A stretch of DNA of 64,000 bases from NCBI RefSeq assembly GCF_003012055.1, contig NZ_JYGE01000003.1, positions 434,001-498,000 of the forward strand, read 5' to 3'. The first letter of the stretch is position 1, and every line of letters begins with the position of its first letter. The stretch comes from Peptostreptococcus russellii (GTDB lineage: Bacteria > Bacillota > Clostridia > Peptostreptococcales > Peptostreptococcaceae). The notes under the pieces are model-generated. The model did not search any database. It saw nothing but the letters and a program-made list of their open reading frames with translations, and was not told the DNA's origin. A program made the position numbers and the translations under genes. Positions 29,198 to 37,827 of this stretch are shown one piece after another.

Positions 29198-30064
29198 ATG
29201 AGTCAAGTAAAAGATAGATTGCGTGAGCACCCAAGTTTAAGAATGGTGACAATGATACTGGGTCTATTTATATCTGCACTAGGTGTAAATGGTTTTTTAA
29301 GACAGGCACATTTACTGAGTGGTGGAGTAACTGGTTTTGCTACAGCAATCAACTATGTAAGCGGAATTAATGTCGGTTTAATGGCATTTCTATTAAATAT
29401 ACCTATATTTATTATTGGTTTTATATATCTTGAAAAAGATTTTTGCATATTTAGTTTAATAAATATGATAATTTATTCCCTTATATTAGGTCTTACTCAG
29501 GACATAGGTTCTATTATTCCCGTACATGATAAGTTTATTCAAACAATATACGGTGGTTTCTTAAACGGACTTGGAATAGGCTTAGTATTTAGAGCAAAAA
29601 CATCAACAGGTGGAACAGATATAATAGCTGCAATACTAAAAATAAAAAAGAATATAGAAATAAAAAATACAAGTTTTGCTGCAAATGTTATAGTTGTTCT
29701 TTTGGGTAGTGTAATGTTTGGACTGACTCTTGGTTTATATACTTTAATTGGTTTTTATATAAATTCACTGGCCTTAGGATTTATAAAGGATGCAATGAAT
29801 TATCAAAAATCACTTATAATTATATCTGATAAGCCAGAAGAGATAGCTGATGACATTATGAAAGAACTAATAAGAGGGGTAACTTTCCTGCATGCAGAAG
29901 GTGCATACACAGGTGAAAACAAAAAGCTTGTATATACTATTGTGTCGTCAAATGAAATTCCTAAGATAAAGGAAATAGCTTTTAAACATGACCCTAGAGC
30001 TTTTGTAACGATAAATGAAGTAAATGAAGTAAAGGGGAGAGGGTTTAAATCAAAAGATTTATAA
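29198..30064 (+). CDS. YitT-family membrane protein with DUF2179 domain
   Basis: 288 residues. Five or six membrane segments (about 20-210), with the repeated signatures GLFISALGVNGFLRQAHLLSGGVTGFA and GLVFRAKTSTGGTDIIAAIL. The C-terminal DUF2179 domain follows (about 215-280: SLIIISDKPEEIADDIMKELIRGVTFLHAEGAYTG). This is the full-length YitT arrangement; the function is uncharacterised. GGAGGAGA upstream supports ATG 29198. A shorter relative without the DUF2179 domain is at 59317-59958. Confidence 0.92.
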   Translation: MSQVKDRLREHPSLRMVTMILGLFISALGVNGFLRQAHLLSGGVTGFATAINYVSGINVGLMAFLLNIPIFIIGFIYLEKDFCIFSLINMIIYSLILGLTQDIGSIIPVHDKFIQTIYGGFLNGLGIGLVFRAKTSTGGTDIIAAILKIKKNIEIKNTSFAANVIVVLLGSVMFGLTLGLYTLIGFYINSLALGFIKDAMNYQKSLIIISDKPEEIADDIMKELIRGVTFLHAEGAYTGENKKLVYTIVSSNEIPKIKEIAFKHDPRAFVTINEVNEVKGRGFKSKDL

Positions 30065-30240
30065 AGTAAATGGCCATTGCGAATTTACAGGAAAAGATAT
30101 TTCTTCCTTTAAATTTTTTATTTCAATGGTCTTTAATTTTGTTAGAAATATTTTTCTTGTTTTAAAAGTTAAGGAAATATACTATAATAGATATAATGAA
30201 TATAAATTAAAAACAAACAATTATGATTGGAGGTATTAAT

Positions 30241-31200
30241 TTGAGCCTATCAAAAAATTATGTAGAGCTTTATAGCAACTACTTTAATGAAATAGATGAT
30301 ATAAATAAAAGTTTAAAAATGTTCAAATTAAAGAAGAATAACGCTCTGAAAAAAGGTATTTTTGCTTCTGATGAAGAAGTATATGAATTGGAAACTCAAT
30401 TAATGGGTCAACCTTCAGATAAATTAGAGAAACTAATAGAAACAACAAAAGCTGACAACGAATATGTAGAGTCACAGAAGGAAGAAATATCTAAAAATAA
30501 AAATTTAGCAGATGTATTAAATATTCTCGAAGATTCTGATGAAGATAAGTTGGAAATGGCAAAAGAAAATGATATGGTACAGATATATAGATTTAGCAAT
30601 GGAGATATGTATATTGGCCGTTTATTAGATGGAAAGATGATAGGAGTTGGATCTTATATATTCTCTCCAGATAGCGAAGAGAATGATGGCAATATAAATA
30701 CTGAGTATATTGGTAACTTTGTAAATGGTATTAGAGATGGTAAGGGAATCTTTACATTTTCTAATGGTAATGAGTATATCGGTAGTTTTAAAAATAATAA
30801 AAGCACTGGTATAGGTAGAATGAAGTACAATAATGGAGATGAATATCTAGGAAACTGGCTAGATGGAAAAAAAGATGGTCTAGGAATATATACGTGGAAT
30901 GACGGATATATTTATATAGGTAATTTTAAAGACAGTAAAATGGATGGTATTGGATCTTGTTTCAATTCAAAAGGAGAGCTTGTCTATGATGGCGAGTGGA
31001 AAAAGGGTCAAATACACGGAAAAGGTAGATATATGTGGAGCAAGCATAAGTGGTACGAAGGTGAATTTCAACAGGGGCAAAAGCATGGTGAAGGTATCTT
31101 TTATTTAAACAATGATCCTATCTATAATGGGACTTGGAAATATGATAAACCATCTATCTTTAATAAAACGTTTGAAGAGGTTTTTTCGAATTTTAATTAG
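30241..31200 (+). CDS. MORN-repeat protein with coiled-coil N-terminus
   Basis: 319 residues. Residues 1-100 are charged and helical, probably coiled coil. From about residue 112 there are around eight MORN repeats (pattern YxGxxxxGxxxGxGxxxxxNG), for example EYIGSFKNNKSTGIGRMKY and EYLGNWLDGKKDGLGIYTW. MORN repeats mediate protein or lipid contacts at membranes; no enzyme domain is attached and no signal peptide is seen, so a cytoplasmic scaffold is likely. TTG 30241 follows GGAGG at 30229-30233 with 7-base spacing. folB starts 33 bases later and may be co-transcribed. Confidence 0.85.
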   Translation: MSLSKNYVELYSNYFNEIDDINKSLKMFKLKKNNALKKGIFASDEEVYELETQLMGQPSDKLEKLIETTKADNEYVESQKEEISKNKNLADVLNILEDSDEDKLEMAKENDMVQIYRFSNGDMYIGRLLDGKMIGVGSYIFSPDSEENDGNINTEYIGNFVNGIRDGKGIFTFSNGNEYIGSFKNNKSTGIGRMKYNNGDEYLGNWLDGKKDGLGIYTWNDGYIYIGNFKDSKMDGIGSCFNSKGELVYDGEWKKGQIHGKGRYMWSKHKWYEGEFQQGQKHGEGIFYLNNDPIYNGTWKYDKPSIFNKTFEEVFSNFN

Positions 31201-31233
31201 TTATTCTTGTGAATATTTTAGGGAGGCGGTTAT

Positions 31234-31596
31234 ATGGATAAACTTATACTAAAATCATGTAAGTTCTATGGATATCACGGTTCTGCCGAGAATGAAAGAA
31301 TGTTTGGTCAATCTTTTATCGTTGATGTTGAACTATATCTTGATACTCGTTTGGCAGGAGAAACCGACCTTGTATCTGATGCCGTTGATTATGGTAGGGT
31401 CTACGATATTATTGAAGATCACGTAGAAAATGAATCTTTTTCACTAATAGAGTCTTTAGCTGAAAAAATTTCATCTAATGTTTTAGAGGAGTTTGCTATT
31501 GTAAATGGTATTTTGGTTAGAATTAAAAAACCACAGTCAAAGATTATGGGCAAGTATGACTATGTTGCAATCGAAATAGAACGTTTTAGAGAATAG
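31234..31596 (+). CDS. folB: Dihydroneopterin aldolase
   Basis: 120 residues, the standard FolB length. It converts dihydroneopterin to 6-hydroxymethyldihydropterin in folate synthesis. Family motifs are LKSCKFYGYHGSAENERMFGQSF, the SDAVDYGRVYDII segment, SLIESLAEKIS with the catalytic-site Glu, and the C-terminal KPQSKIMGKYDYVAIEIER. GGGAGG upstream supports the ATG. The usual folate partners folK, folP and folE are not adjacent, so the gene is either isolated or its partners lie elsewhere. It follows the MORN gene and ends before a hairpin. Confidence 0.92.
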   Translation: MDKLILKSCKFYGYHGSAENERMFGQSFIVDVELYLDTRLAGETDLVSDAVDYGRVYDIIEDHVENESFSLIESLAEKISSNVLEEFAIVNGILVRIKKPQSKIMGKYDYVAIEIERFRE

Positions 31597-31607
31597 CAAG
31601 TTATAAA

Positions 31608-31652
31608 TTGATAAGGATTCTTTGTTTTTTTAAGGCAAAGAATCCTTGTCAA
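31608..31652 (+). terminator. Long hairpin after folB, probable terminator
   Basis: TTGATAAGGATTCTTTG pairs with CAAAGAATCCTTGTCAA with one mismatch. The T run after it is short, so termination may be incomplete. Confidence 0.7.
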
Positions 31653-31846
31653 TTTAAGAGAAAAATAAATATATATGGAGTATATAGAAATCTGATTATT
31701 CTATATAATTTAAATATATTTTCTTAATTATACAAATAATAAAAGTTTTTTCAAAAAAAAAATTATTATTTGTGGATAAAAAAAAGGAGTTTTGACTTAT
31801 GTGTCGAAATGTATATATTATGGCTTGACAAATATTATATTTAATG

Positions 31847-31865
31847 TGACAATATAATATTGTCA
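31847..31865. promoter_or_regulatory. Perfect palindrome over the dnaG promoter, operator candidate
   Basis: TGACAATATAATATTGTCA is a perfect dyad with one central base. It covers a TATAAT (31853-31858), with TTGACA at 31825-31830 further upstream. It lies 18 bases before the dnaG start codon, where a repressor could block transcription or initiation. Confidence 0.6.
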
Positions 31866-31883
31866 GCAATAAAGGATGATATT

Positions 31884-33707
31884 ATGGAAGATTTTAAGGA
31901 TATAATTGAAGAAATAAAGATAAGAAATGATATTTCTGAAATAATTTCAGGATATATACAATTAAAGTCATCGGGTTCAAATTATAAGGGATTGTGTCCT
32001 TTTCACAATGAAAAAACACCTTCCTTTCACGTAAATACAGCAAAGCAAATATATAAATGCTTTGGTTGTGGTGAAGGTGGAGATGTTATATCATTTATAA
32101 TGAAAATGGAAAATCTCGATTTTATGGATTCTGTGAAGTTTCTTGCAAATAGAAGTGGTATTGAAATCAATGATAATATTGATGAGGGAACGAAAAAGAA
32201 ACTTGAAAAAATAAAAAGGTTTCAAGAGATTCATATCACTAGTGCAAGATTTTTTTATGCTAATTTGATGGATAAAAAAAACATAGGCTATAAATACCTT
32301 ATAAAAAGAGGCCTTGATGAAAAGACCATTAAGAACTTTGGTCTGGGTTATTCATCAGATTCTTGGGATGCTCTTAAAAATTATCTCTTATCAAAAAACT
32401 ATAGCATAGAAGAGATTCAAGAGTGCGGACTTATAGGACAAAGCAAGAAAAATAATAATTATTATGATAAATTTAGAAATCGAGTGATGTTTCCAATATT
32501 TGATTACAAGGGAAATGTAATTGGCTTTGGTGGTAGAGTATTAGATGACTCACTTCCAAAATATTTAAATTCACAAGATTCTCTTATATTCAATAAAAGA
32601 TATAACTTATATGGGTTAAATTTTGCTAGGAAACATATTACTAATAGGACTCTACTTCTTGTAGAAGGATATATGGATTTGATTTCAATGAATCAATATG
32701 GAATCAAAAATGTTGTGGCAACTCTTGGAACTGCACTCACTGATGCACAAGCTGAGTTGATAAAAAAGTTTGCTGATAATGTAGTATTGTCTTACGATTC
32801 AGATCAAGCTGGAATAACAGCTAGCTTGAGGGCTATAAAAATTCTAGAAAAAAATGGTCTAAAGGCAAAAGTTTTTAATCTAGGAAAGAGCAAAGATCCA
32901 GATGAATATATAAGAGCAAATGGACTTTCTAAAATGATGAATGGAATAGAAGCAGCGGATGAGGCAACTAAATTCAAGATAGATACACTGCATAGAAATT
33001 ATAATTTAGATGATAGTAAGGAATCTGTGGAATTTCTAAAAGAGGCTGTTAAAGTTTTAAATACCATAAAAAGCCCCTTGGAATTGGATTATTACATTAA
33101 GTATCTTTCTAGTATGACTGGGATAGAAGCTAATATTATCAAATTAGAATTAAATAATAATAGTAAGCCTAGAGGCAATAAAAAAACAAATCGTTTAATT
33201 AATAAAAAACAAGATTTTATTAGGGTAAAGAAAATGAAAGAGGTTGAAGATGGTAACATCTTTGTAGAAATAAACCTTATAAAGGCAATGTTAGAAAGCA
33301 AAAAAGCAAGAGATATTATACCCTTAAAAGTCAGTCTAGAAGATTTTTCTGATGAAAATAACAAAAAAGTATATTCAAAAGTTTTATCTCTTGACAAACA
33401 GGGCATTATTAAGGTAAGCGACTTAAATGATGATAGCTTTGATGTTGACTATCTTAAAAAATTAGACGAGGTGGATTTATCCGAAATTAACTTAGAAGAT
33501 GCCTTGGAAATAGGTAAAATCGTCAATCAACTTTTGAATTTCAATTCAAAAGAGAAAATTAATAAACTATCTGATAGGCAAAAAATACTTGAAGATAGAA
33601 GAAAGACTATAAAAAATAATACTGAAGAAGCAAAAGAGGTAGATTTGGAAATTATGAAAATAGCTTTAGAAATTGTATCTGAAAACAAAAAATTGAAATC
33701 TTTATAG
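31884..33707 (+). CDS. dnaG: DNA primase
   Basis: 607 residues. Synthesises RNA primers at the replication fork. The N-terminal zinc-binding domain carries CPFHNEKTPSFHVN and CFGCGEGGD. The TOPRIM core follows, with LLVEGYMDLISMNQYG and the metal-binding SYDSDQAG. The C-terminal DnaB-binding region is divergent, as usual. ATG 31884 is selected because AAAGGA is at 31871-31876; an upstream TTG at 31860 lies inside the promoter palindrome. rpoD follows after 15 bases, forming the classic dnaG-rpoD macromolecular synthesis operon. Confidence 0.95.
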   Translation: MEDFKDIIEEIKIRNDISEIISGYIQLKSSGSNYKGLCPFHNEKTPSFHVNTAKQIYKCFGCGEGGDVISFIMKMENLDFMDSVKFLANRSGIEINDNIDEGTKKKLEKIKRFQEIHITSARFFYANLMDKKNIGYKYLIKRGLDEKTIKNFGLGYSSDSWDALKNYLLSKNYSIEEIQECGLIGQSKKNNNYYDKFRNRVMFPIFDYKGNVIGFGGRVLDDSLPKYLNSQDSLIFNKRYNLYGLNFARKHITNRTLLLVEGYMDLISMNQYGIKNVVATLGTALTDAQAELIKKFADNVVLSYDSDQAGITASLRAIKILEKNGLKAKVFNLGKSKDPDEYIRANGLSKMMNGIEAADEATKFKIDTLHRNYNLDDSKESVEFLKEAVKVLNTIKSPLELDYYIKYLSSMTGIEANIIKLELNNNSKPRGNKKTNRLINKKQDFIRVKKMKEVEDGNIFVEINLIKAMLESKKARDIIPLKVSLEDFSDENNKKVYSKVLSLDKQGIIKVSDLNDDSFDVDYLKKLDEVDLSEINLEDALEIGKIVNQLLNFNSKEKINKLSDRQKILEDRRKTIKNNTEEAKEVDLEIMKIALEIVSENKKLKSL

Positions 33708-33722
33708 GAGGGGAGGTTAATT

Positions 33723-34895
33723 ATGGCTGAAGAAAAAAAGAAAATAGTTATGAATAAAGCGGCCCAGAAGAAACTTTTTGAAAAGGGCAAAAAAGAAGGA
33801 ACTGTAACACTTATGGACGTCATGGAGGCATTTCAGGATACCGAAATGGATAAAGAAGTTGCAGAAAACCTTTATGAAACATTGGGAAGTCTTGGGATCG
33901 AAGTAGTCGATGGTAAAGAAATAAAAGCAAACATAGATTTAACTGAACCTGATGATTTAGATATCAAGTCAATTGACAAGGAAGAAGAGGAAGATGAAAA
34001 GGAAGAAAAGTCATCAAAAACTAAGAAAGAAAAAAAATCTGCAGAAATTGCAGTTCCTAAGGGAGTTAGCATTGATGACCCAGTAAGAATGTACTTAAAA
34101 GAAATTGGTAAAATTCCTTTACTTAAGCCACATGAAGAGGTTGAATATGCTAAGAGAATGGGTGAAGGAGATGCTTATGCTAAAGAAAGACTTGTTGAAG
34201 CAAATCTTAGACTAGTTGTTAGTATAGCCAAGAGATATGTAGGTAGAGGTATGTTATTCCTTGATTTAATTCAGGAGGGTAACCTTGGACTAATTAAAGC
34301 AGTTGAAAAATTCGACTATACAAAGGGCTTTAAGTTCTCTACATATGCTACATGGTGGATTAGACAGGCAATAACAAGAGCAATAGCTGACCAGGCTAGA
34401 ACTATAAGAATACCTGTTCATATGGTTGAAACTATAAATAAGTTGATAAGAGTTTCTAGACAACTATTACAGGAGCTAGGAAGAGATCCAAAGCCTGAAG
34501 AAATTGCAAAAGAAATGAATATGTCAGAAGACAAAGTAAGAGAAATAATGAAGATTGCTCAAGACCCAGTCTCATTAGAAACACCTATAGGTGAAGAAGA
34601 AGATTCACACTTAGGAGATTTCATACCAGATGAGGATGCTCCAGCACCAGCTGAGGCAGCAGCTTATTCTTTATTGAGAGAACAGATAGCAGTTGTGCTA
34701 GATACTCTAAATGAGAGAGAACAGAAGGTATTGAAGCTAAGATTTGGTCTTGAAGATGGCAGATCTCGTACATTAGAAGAAGTTGGAAAAGAATTTGATG
34801 TAACTAGAGAGAGAATAAGACAGATAGAAGCCAAAGCACTTAGAAAGCTTAGACACCCTAGTAGATCTAAGTTAGTAAGAGACTTTTTAGACTAA
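33723..34895 (+). CDS. rpoD: RNA polymerase primary sigma factor
   Basis: 390 residues, SigA type. Region 1.1 is present as a short N-terminal helical domain, followed by an acidic/Lys-rich linker (about 80-110). Region 1.2 is [17 protein letters not shown]; region 2 includes [21 protein letters not shown] and the -10 recognition helix [17 protein letters not shown]; region 3 begins at [10 protein letters not shown]; region 4 includes [20 protein letters not shown], the -35 helix-turn-helix. GGAGGGGAGG precedes ATG 33723. It is second in the dnaG operon and ends at a strong terminator. Confidence 0.97.
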   Translation: MAEEKKKIVMNKAAQKKLFEKGKKEGTVTLMDVMEAFQDTEMDKEVAENLYETLGSLGIEVVDGKEIKANIDLTEPDDLDIKSIDKEEEEDEKEEKSSKTKKEKKSAEIAVPKGVSIDDPVRMYLKEIGKIPLLKPHEEVEYAKRMGEGDAYAKERLVEANLRLVVSIAKRYVGRGMLFLDLIQEGNLGLIKAVEKFDYTKGFKFSTYATWWIRQAITRAIADQARTIRIPVHMVETINKLIRVSRQLLQELGRDPKPEEIAKEMNMSEDKVREIMKIAQDPVSLETPIGEEEDSHLGDFIPDEDAPAPAEAAAYSLLREQIAVVLDTLNEREQKVLKLRFGLEDGRSRTLEEVGKEFDVTRERIRQIEAKALRKLRHPSRSKLVRDFLD

Positions 34896-34918
34896 TATCA
34901 CAATTATATGAATTTATT

Positions 34919-34956
34919 AGGTATATGTCTATGTTATTATTGACATATACCTTTTT
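34919..34956 (+). terminator. Terminator after rpoD
   Basis: AGGTATATGTC (34919-34929) and GACATATACCT (34942-34952) form a perfect 11-bp stem, followed by TTTTT. Confidence 0.92.
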
Positions 34957-34983
34957 AAACTAAAAATTTATTAGGAGAAATAT

Positions 34984-35685
34984 ATGAAATTAACAAAAAG
35001 ATTAGAAAAAATTGCATCTCTTGTAAGTGCTGATATAAAACTGGCAGATATAGGCACTGATCATGGCTATATACCAGTATATTTATTAAAGGAAGATAAA
35101 ATAAAAAGTGCTATTTTAGCAGATATTAATAAAGGTCCCTTAAATAATGCTCGTGAAGAAATAAAAAAAATGTCTTTAGAAAGTAAAACTGATTTAAGAT
35201 TGGGCAGTGGAGTAAGTGTGCTAGAAGCTAATGAAGTAGATGAAATTATTATTGCAGGCATGGGGGGCGTTTTAATCTCTGAAATAATAGAAGATGGATT
35301 GGAAGTATGCAAGTCTTGTAAGAAGCTAATATTACAGCCAATGCAGGCCCCAGAAGAGCTAAGAAGATACTTATTAGATAATAACTTTGAAATACTTGAT
35401 GAACATATGGTAAACGAAGATTTTCGAATATATGAAATTATAGAGGCAAGGTATAATCCTGACTATAAGATTGAGACTGAAGATATTTACCTAGAACTAG
35501 CAAAACCACTTATAGATAGAAAAGAACCTTTAATGAAAGCTGTGATTTTGAAGAAAATAAAGGAATGCGAATCAATTTTAGAAAAAATTTCAAATAATAG
35601 TGGTGAAAGCATAGAGGCGAGAGTAAAATATTTGAAGTTGAGAAAAGAAAAGCTTGAAAATATTATTAAATCAATGGAGGATTAA
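34984..35685 (+). CDS. trmK: tRNA (adenine-22-N1)-methyltransferase
   Basis: 233 residues. SAM-dependent methyltransferase of the TrmK (YqfN) family, modifying A22 in the D-loop of tRNA. The SAM motif is ADIGTDHGYIPVYLL, followed by DINKGPLNNAREEI, the IIAGMGGVLISEII segment and LILQPMQAPEELRRYL, all typical of this family. The C-terminal third is helical and charged. TTAGGAG upstream supports the ATG. It follows rpoD in the same order as in Bacillus and many Clostridia, and is only 3 bases from nif3. Confidence 0.93.
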   Translation: MKLTKRLEKIASLVSADIKLADIGTDHGYIPVYLLKEDKIKSAILADINKGPLNNAREEIKKMSLESKTDLRLGSGVSVLEANEVDEIIIAGMGGVLISEIIEDGLEVCKSCKKLILQPMQAPEELRRYLLDNNFEILDEHMVNEDFRIYEIIEARYNPDYKIETEDIYLELAKPLIDRKEPLMKAVILKKIKECESILEKISNNSGESIEARVKYLKLRKEKLENIIKSMED

Positions 35686-35688
35686 GTA

Positions 35689-36492
35689 ATGATTTTAAAT
35701 GAAGTTTTAGATATTATAAATCAAAAATACCCAGAATACATTCAATATGACTGGGACAATTCTGGACTTAATATTGGTGATGAGGATTCAGAAATAAAAA
35801 AAATAATGCTTACTCTAGAGATAACTGAAAAGGTAATTGATGAGGCTATAGAAAATAAGGTTGATCTAATTATTTCGCATCATCCATTTCTATTTAGCAA
35901 AATAAATAAAATTAATAAAAAGGATATTAAAGGAAATCTTATCTATAAATTAATATCAAATTCAATCTCAGTTTATTGTATGCATACGAGCTATGATCTT
36001 GCTGCAGACGGTTTAAATGACTATCTTCTCAAACTTTTGGGTATAAGTAGTGACTATACTCTAGAGGAAGTATCTTCAAATGAAAACTATCAAAATGGTG
36101 AAACATATGGTTTAGGAAGAGTTGCTAGTCTGGAAAAAAGTATGGATGTTAGGGAATTTATATTAGAATTAAAGTCAAAACTCAACATTGATAATGTTAG
36201 ATATGTGGGTAGATTAGATAAAAATATTAAAACAATAGCAATCGTAACTGGATCAGGTGCAGATTTTTTTGAAAAAGCAAAAAAACTTGATATAGACCTT
36301 TTAATTACAGGGGATATGAAATACCATCAAGCAATGGATGCCCTAGAAATGGACATGAACGTTGTTGACTGTGGACATTATGGAACGGAGCATATCTTTG
36401 CAGATTCAATTATAACTTTCCTAGAAGATAGTTTAGAGGATATAGAGATTACGATTAGCAAAAATATAGTAGATCCTTTTATGGATTTATAA
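35689..36492 (+). CDS. Nif3-like dinuclear metal centre protein
   Basis: 267 residues, the short form without the inserted PII-like domain. It matches the YqfO/Nif3 family: DWDNSGLNIGD, the metal-binding ISHHPFLF, VYCMHTSYDLAADGLNDYL and the C-terminal VDCGHYGTEH. Members have GTP cyclohydrolase-like folds, but no agreed function. GGAGG lies in the end of trmK, and the gene starts 3 bases after it, so the two are translationally coupled. It ends before a gap containing the trpP leader. Confidence 0.92.
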   Translation: MILNEVLDIINQKYPEYIQYDWDNSGLNIGDEDSEIKKIMLTLEITEKVIDEAIENKVDLIISHHPFLFSKINKINKKDIKGNLIYKLISNSISVYCMHTSYDLAADGLNDYLLKLLGISSDYTLEEVSSNENYQNGETYGLGRVASLEKSMDVREFILELKSKLNIDNVRYVGRLDKNIKTIAIVTGSGADFFEKAKKLDIDLLITGDMKYHQAMDALEMDMNVVDCGHYGTEHIFADSIITFLEDSLEDIEITISKNIVDPFMDL

Positions 36493-36628
36493 ATATTTTA
36501 ATCAGCTAGTTTGTTTATATACTTTGATATCGGCATATAAACAAAAAATAAAGCTTATTAAATATTTTTTATATTTAGATTATACTATTTAAATTTATAG
36601 AAAAGTTCAAATAATATAAAAAAAGTAC

Positions 36629-36657
36629 TTGACTTTATAAATTTTTTGTACTATCAT
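36629..36657 (+). promoter_or_regulatory. Promoter of the trpP T-box transcript
   Basis: TTGACT at 36629-36634 and TATCAT at 36652-36657 with a 17-base spacer, just upstream of the T-box leader. Confidence 0.7.
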
Positions 36658-36674
36658 TAAATCATAATAATTAA

Positions 36675-36945
36675 TCCATTGAAGAGAAGGAGTAGCTTAA
36701 TTATTCTTTTATAGAGAGTCGATGATGGTGGAATATCGACAAAGGGTACTAAGTGAATGGGTCTCAGAGGAGTGAATCGAAATTTTAGTAGACTTCACCG
36801 TGGGCTGCACGTTATAGCGGATAGGGAATCATGTCGTTCCCGAAATAGAGATATGCAGATATATATTTTTGGTATAGCTGTATAAATTAGGTGGCAACGC
36901 GAATTAGTACTTCGTCCTATTATTAGGACGGAGTTTTTTTTTACC
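36675..36945 (+). promoter_or_regulatory. T-box leader (Trp specifier) upstream of trpP
   Basis: Landmarks in order: GAAGGAGTAGC near the 5' end, GATGATGGTGG, the specifier region GAATGGGTCTCAGAG, AGTAG followed by CACCG, the T-box AGGTGGCAACGCG at 36889-36901, and a terminator at 36910-36942 (CTTCGTCCTA / AGGACGGAG plus T run). The proposed specifier is TGG at 36758-36760, nine bases before TCAGAG, as AAC is in the asnS leader. The T-box has UGGC, which can pair with G at the discriminator of tRNA-Trp. Confidence 0.92.
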
Positions 36946-37023
36946 CAATTATTCTCAATGTAGATAATTATTATAGGCATATTTAAGTCAATAATTTTAA
37001 AAGAGGAAAATGGAGGATTAAAA

Positions 37024-37575
37024 ATGAGAAATTCAAGAACAAAGAAAATGATTTTAAATGCAATTTTATTGGGGATAGGCTTGATTATACATCAAATATT
37101 CCCTGCTCTTGGAGGCGGTGTGACACCTGATGTATCACTTGTTATGCTATTTTGTATAATGATAATGAATAGAGATGATTATAAAACATGTCTTATGTCT
37201 GGTATAATTGCAGGTATTTTTGCAGGTATGACTACTAAGTTTCCTGCCGGTCAGCTTCCAAACTTTATAGATAAGTTAATAACTGTAAATGTGATGTATG
37301 GTGTTATGAAATTAATATATGTAACTCCTTTGATTCAAAAGCTTGGAAAAAAAGGAGATCAAATAGCTATTATTATAATGACATTTATAGGAACTTTAGT
37401 CAGTGGATTTGCATTTTTATCATTAGCTTCTATAATGGTTGGCTTACCAGTAGCACTTACAAAGCTTTTTATAGCTGTGGTTTTACCAGCAACTCTAATA
37501 AACGTCGTATCAGCAATAGTTTTATTTAATGTAATTGTTACTTCTCTTAAGAGAACAAGTTTTCAATTAAATTAA
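37024..37575 (+). CDS. trpP: Tryptophan transporter, TrpP/YhaG family
   Basis: 183 residues with five or so membrane segments. The start RTKKMILNAILLGIGLIIHQIFPALGGGVTPDVSL and the segment GIIAGIFAGMTTKFPAGQLPNFIDK are hallmarks of the TrpP family, predicted tryptophan importers of Firmicutes. The Trp-specific T-box leader upstream independently supports the substrate, because it would raise expression when tRNA-Trp is uncharged. GGAGG upstream supports ATG 37024. Monocistronic, with a strong terminator downstream. Confidence 0.93.
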   Translation: MRNSRTKKMILNAILLGIGLIIHQIFPALGGGVTPDVSLVMLFCIMIMNRDDYKTCLMSGIIAGIFAGMTTKFPAGQLPNFIDKLITVNVMYGVMKLIYVTPLIQKLGKKGDQIAIIIMTFIGTLVSGFAFLSLASIMVGLPVALTKLFIAVVLPATLINVVSAIVLFNVIVTSLKRTSFQLN

Positions 37576-37657
37576 TAATTAACTTAATTTATATATAATA
37601 ATCGTATTTACGATTTTATAAATAACAGATTTTATATAATATATAAAGTTTACCTAA

Positions 37658-37710
37658 TAATGGCAAAGTGTATACTTTCACTCAGTATATACTTTGCCAT
37701 TATATTTTTT
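37658..37710 (+). terminator. Terminator after trpP
   Basis: TAATGGCAAAGTGTATACT pairs with AGTATATACTTTGCCATTA (one G-T pair), followed by TATTTTTT. Confidence 0.9.
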
Positions 37711-37753
37711 ATAAAGTACTTTTAAATGCATTATAAAAAAAACAAAAATACTA

Positions 37754-37783
37754 AAAAAGGAGAGATAATTATCTCTCCTTTTT
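37754..37783. terminator. Palindromic terminator serving the yhgE-like gene
   Basis: A perfect 30-base palindrome: AAAAAGGAGAGATAA then TTATCTCTCCTTTTT. It lies 45 bases beyond the end of the minus-strand gene and can act in both directions. Confidence 0.9.
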
Positions 37784-37827
37784 CTTTTATATACTAATAT
37801 CTTAATTATTTACTTTAAAGTTAAATT

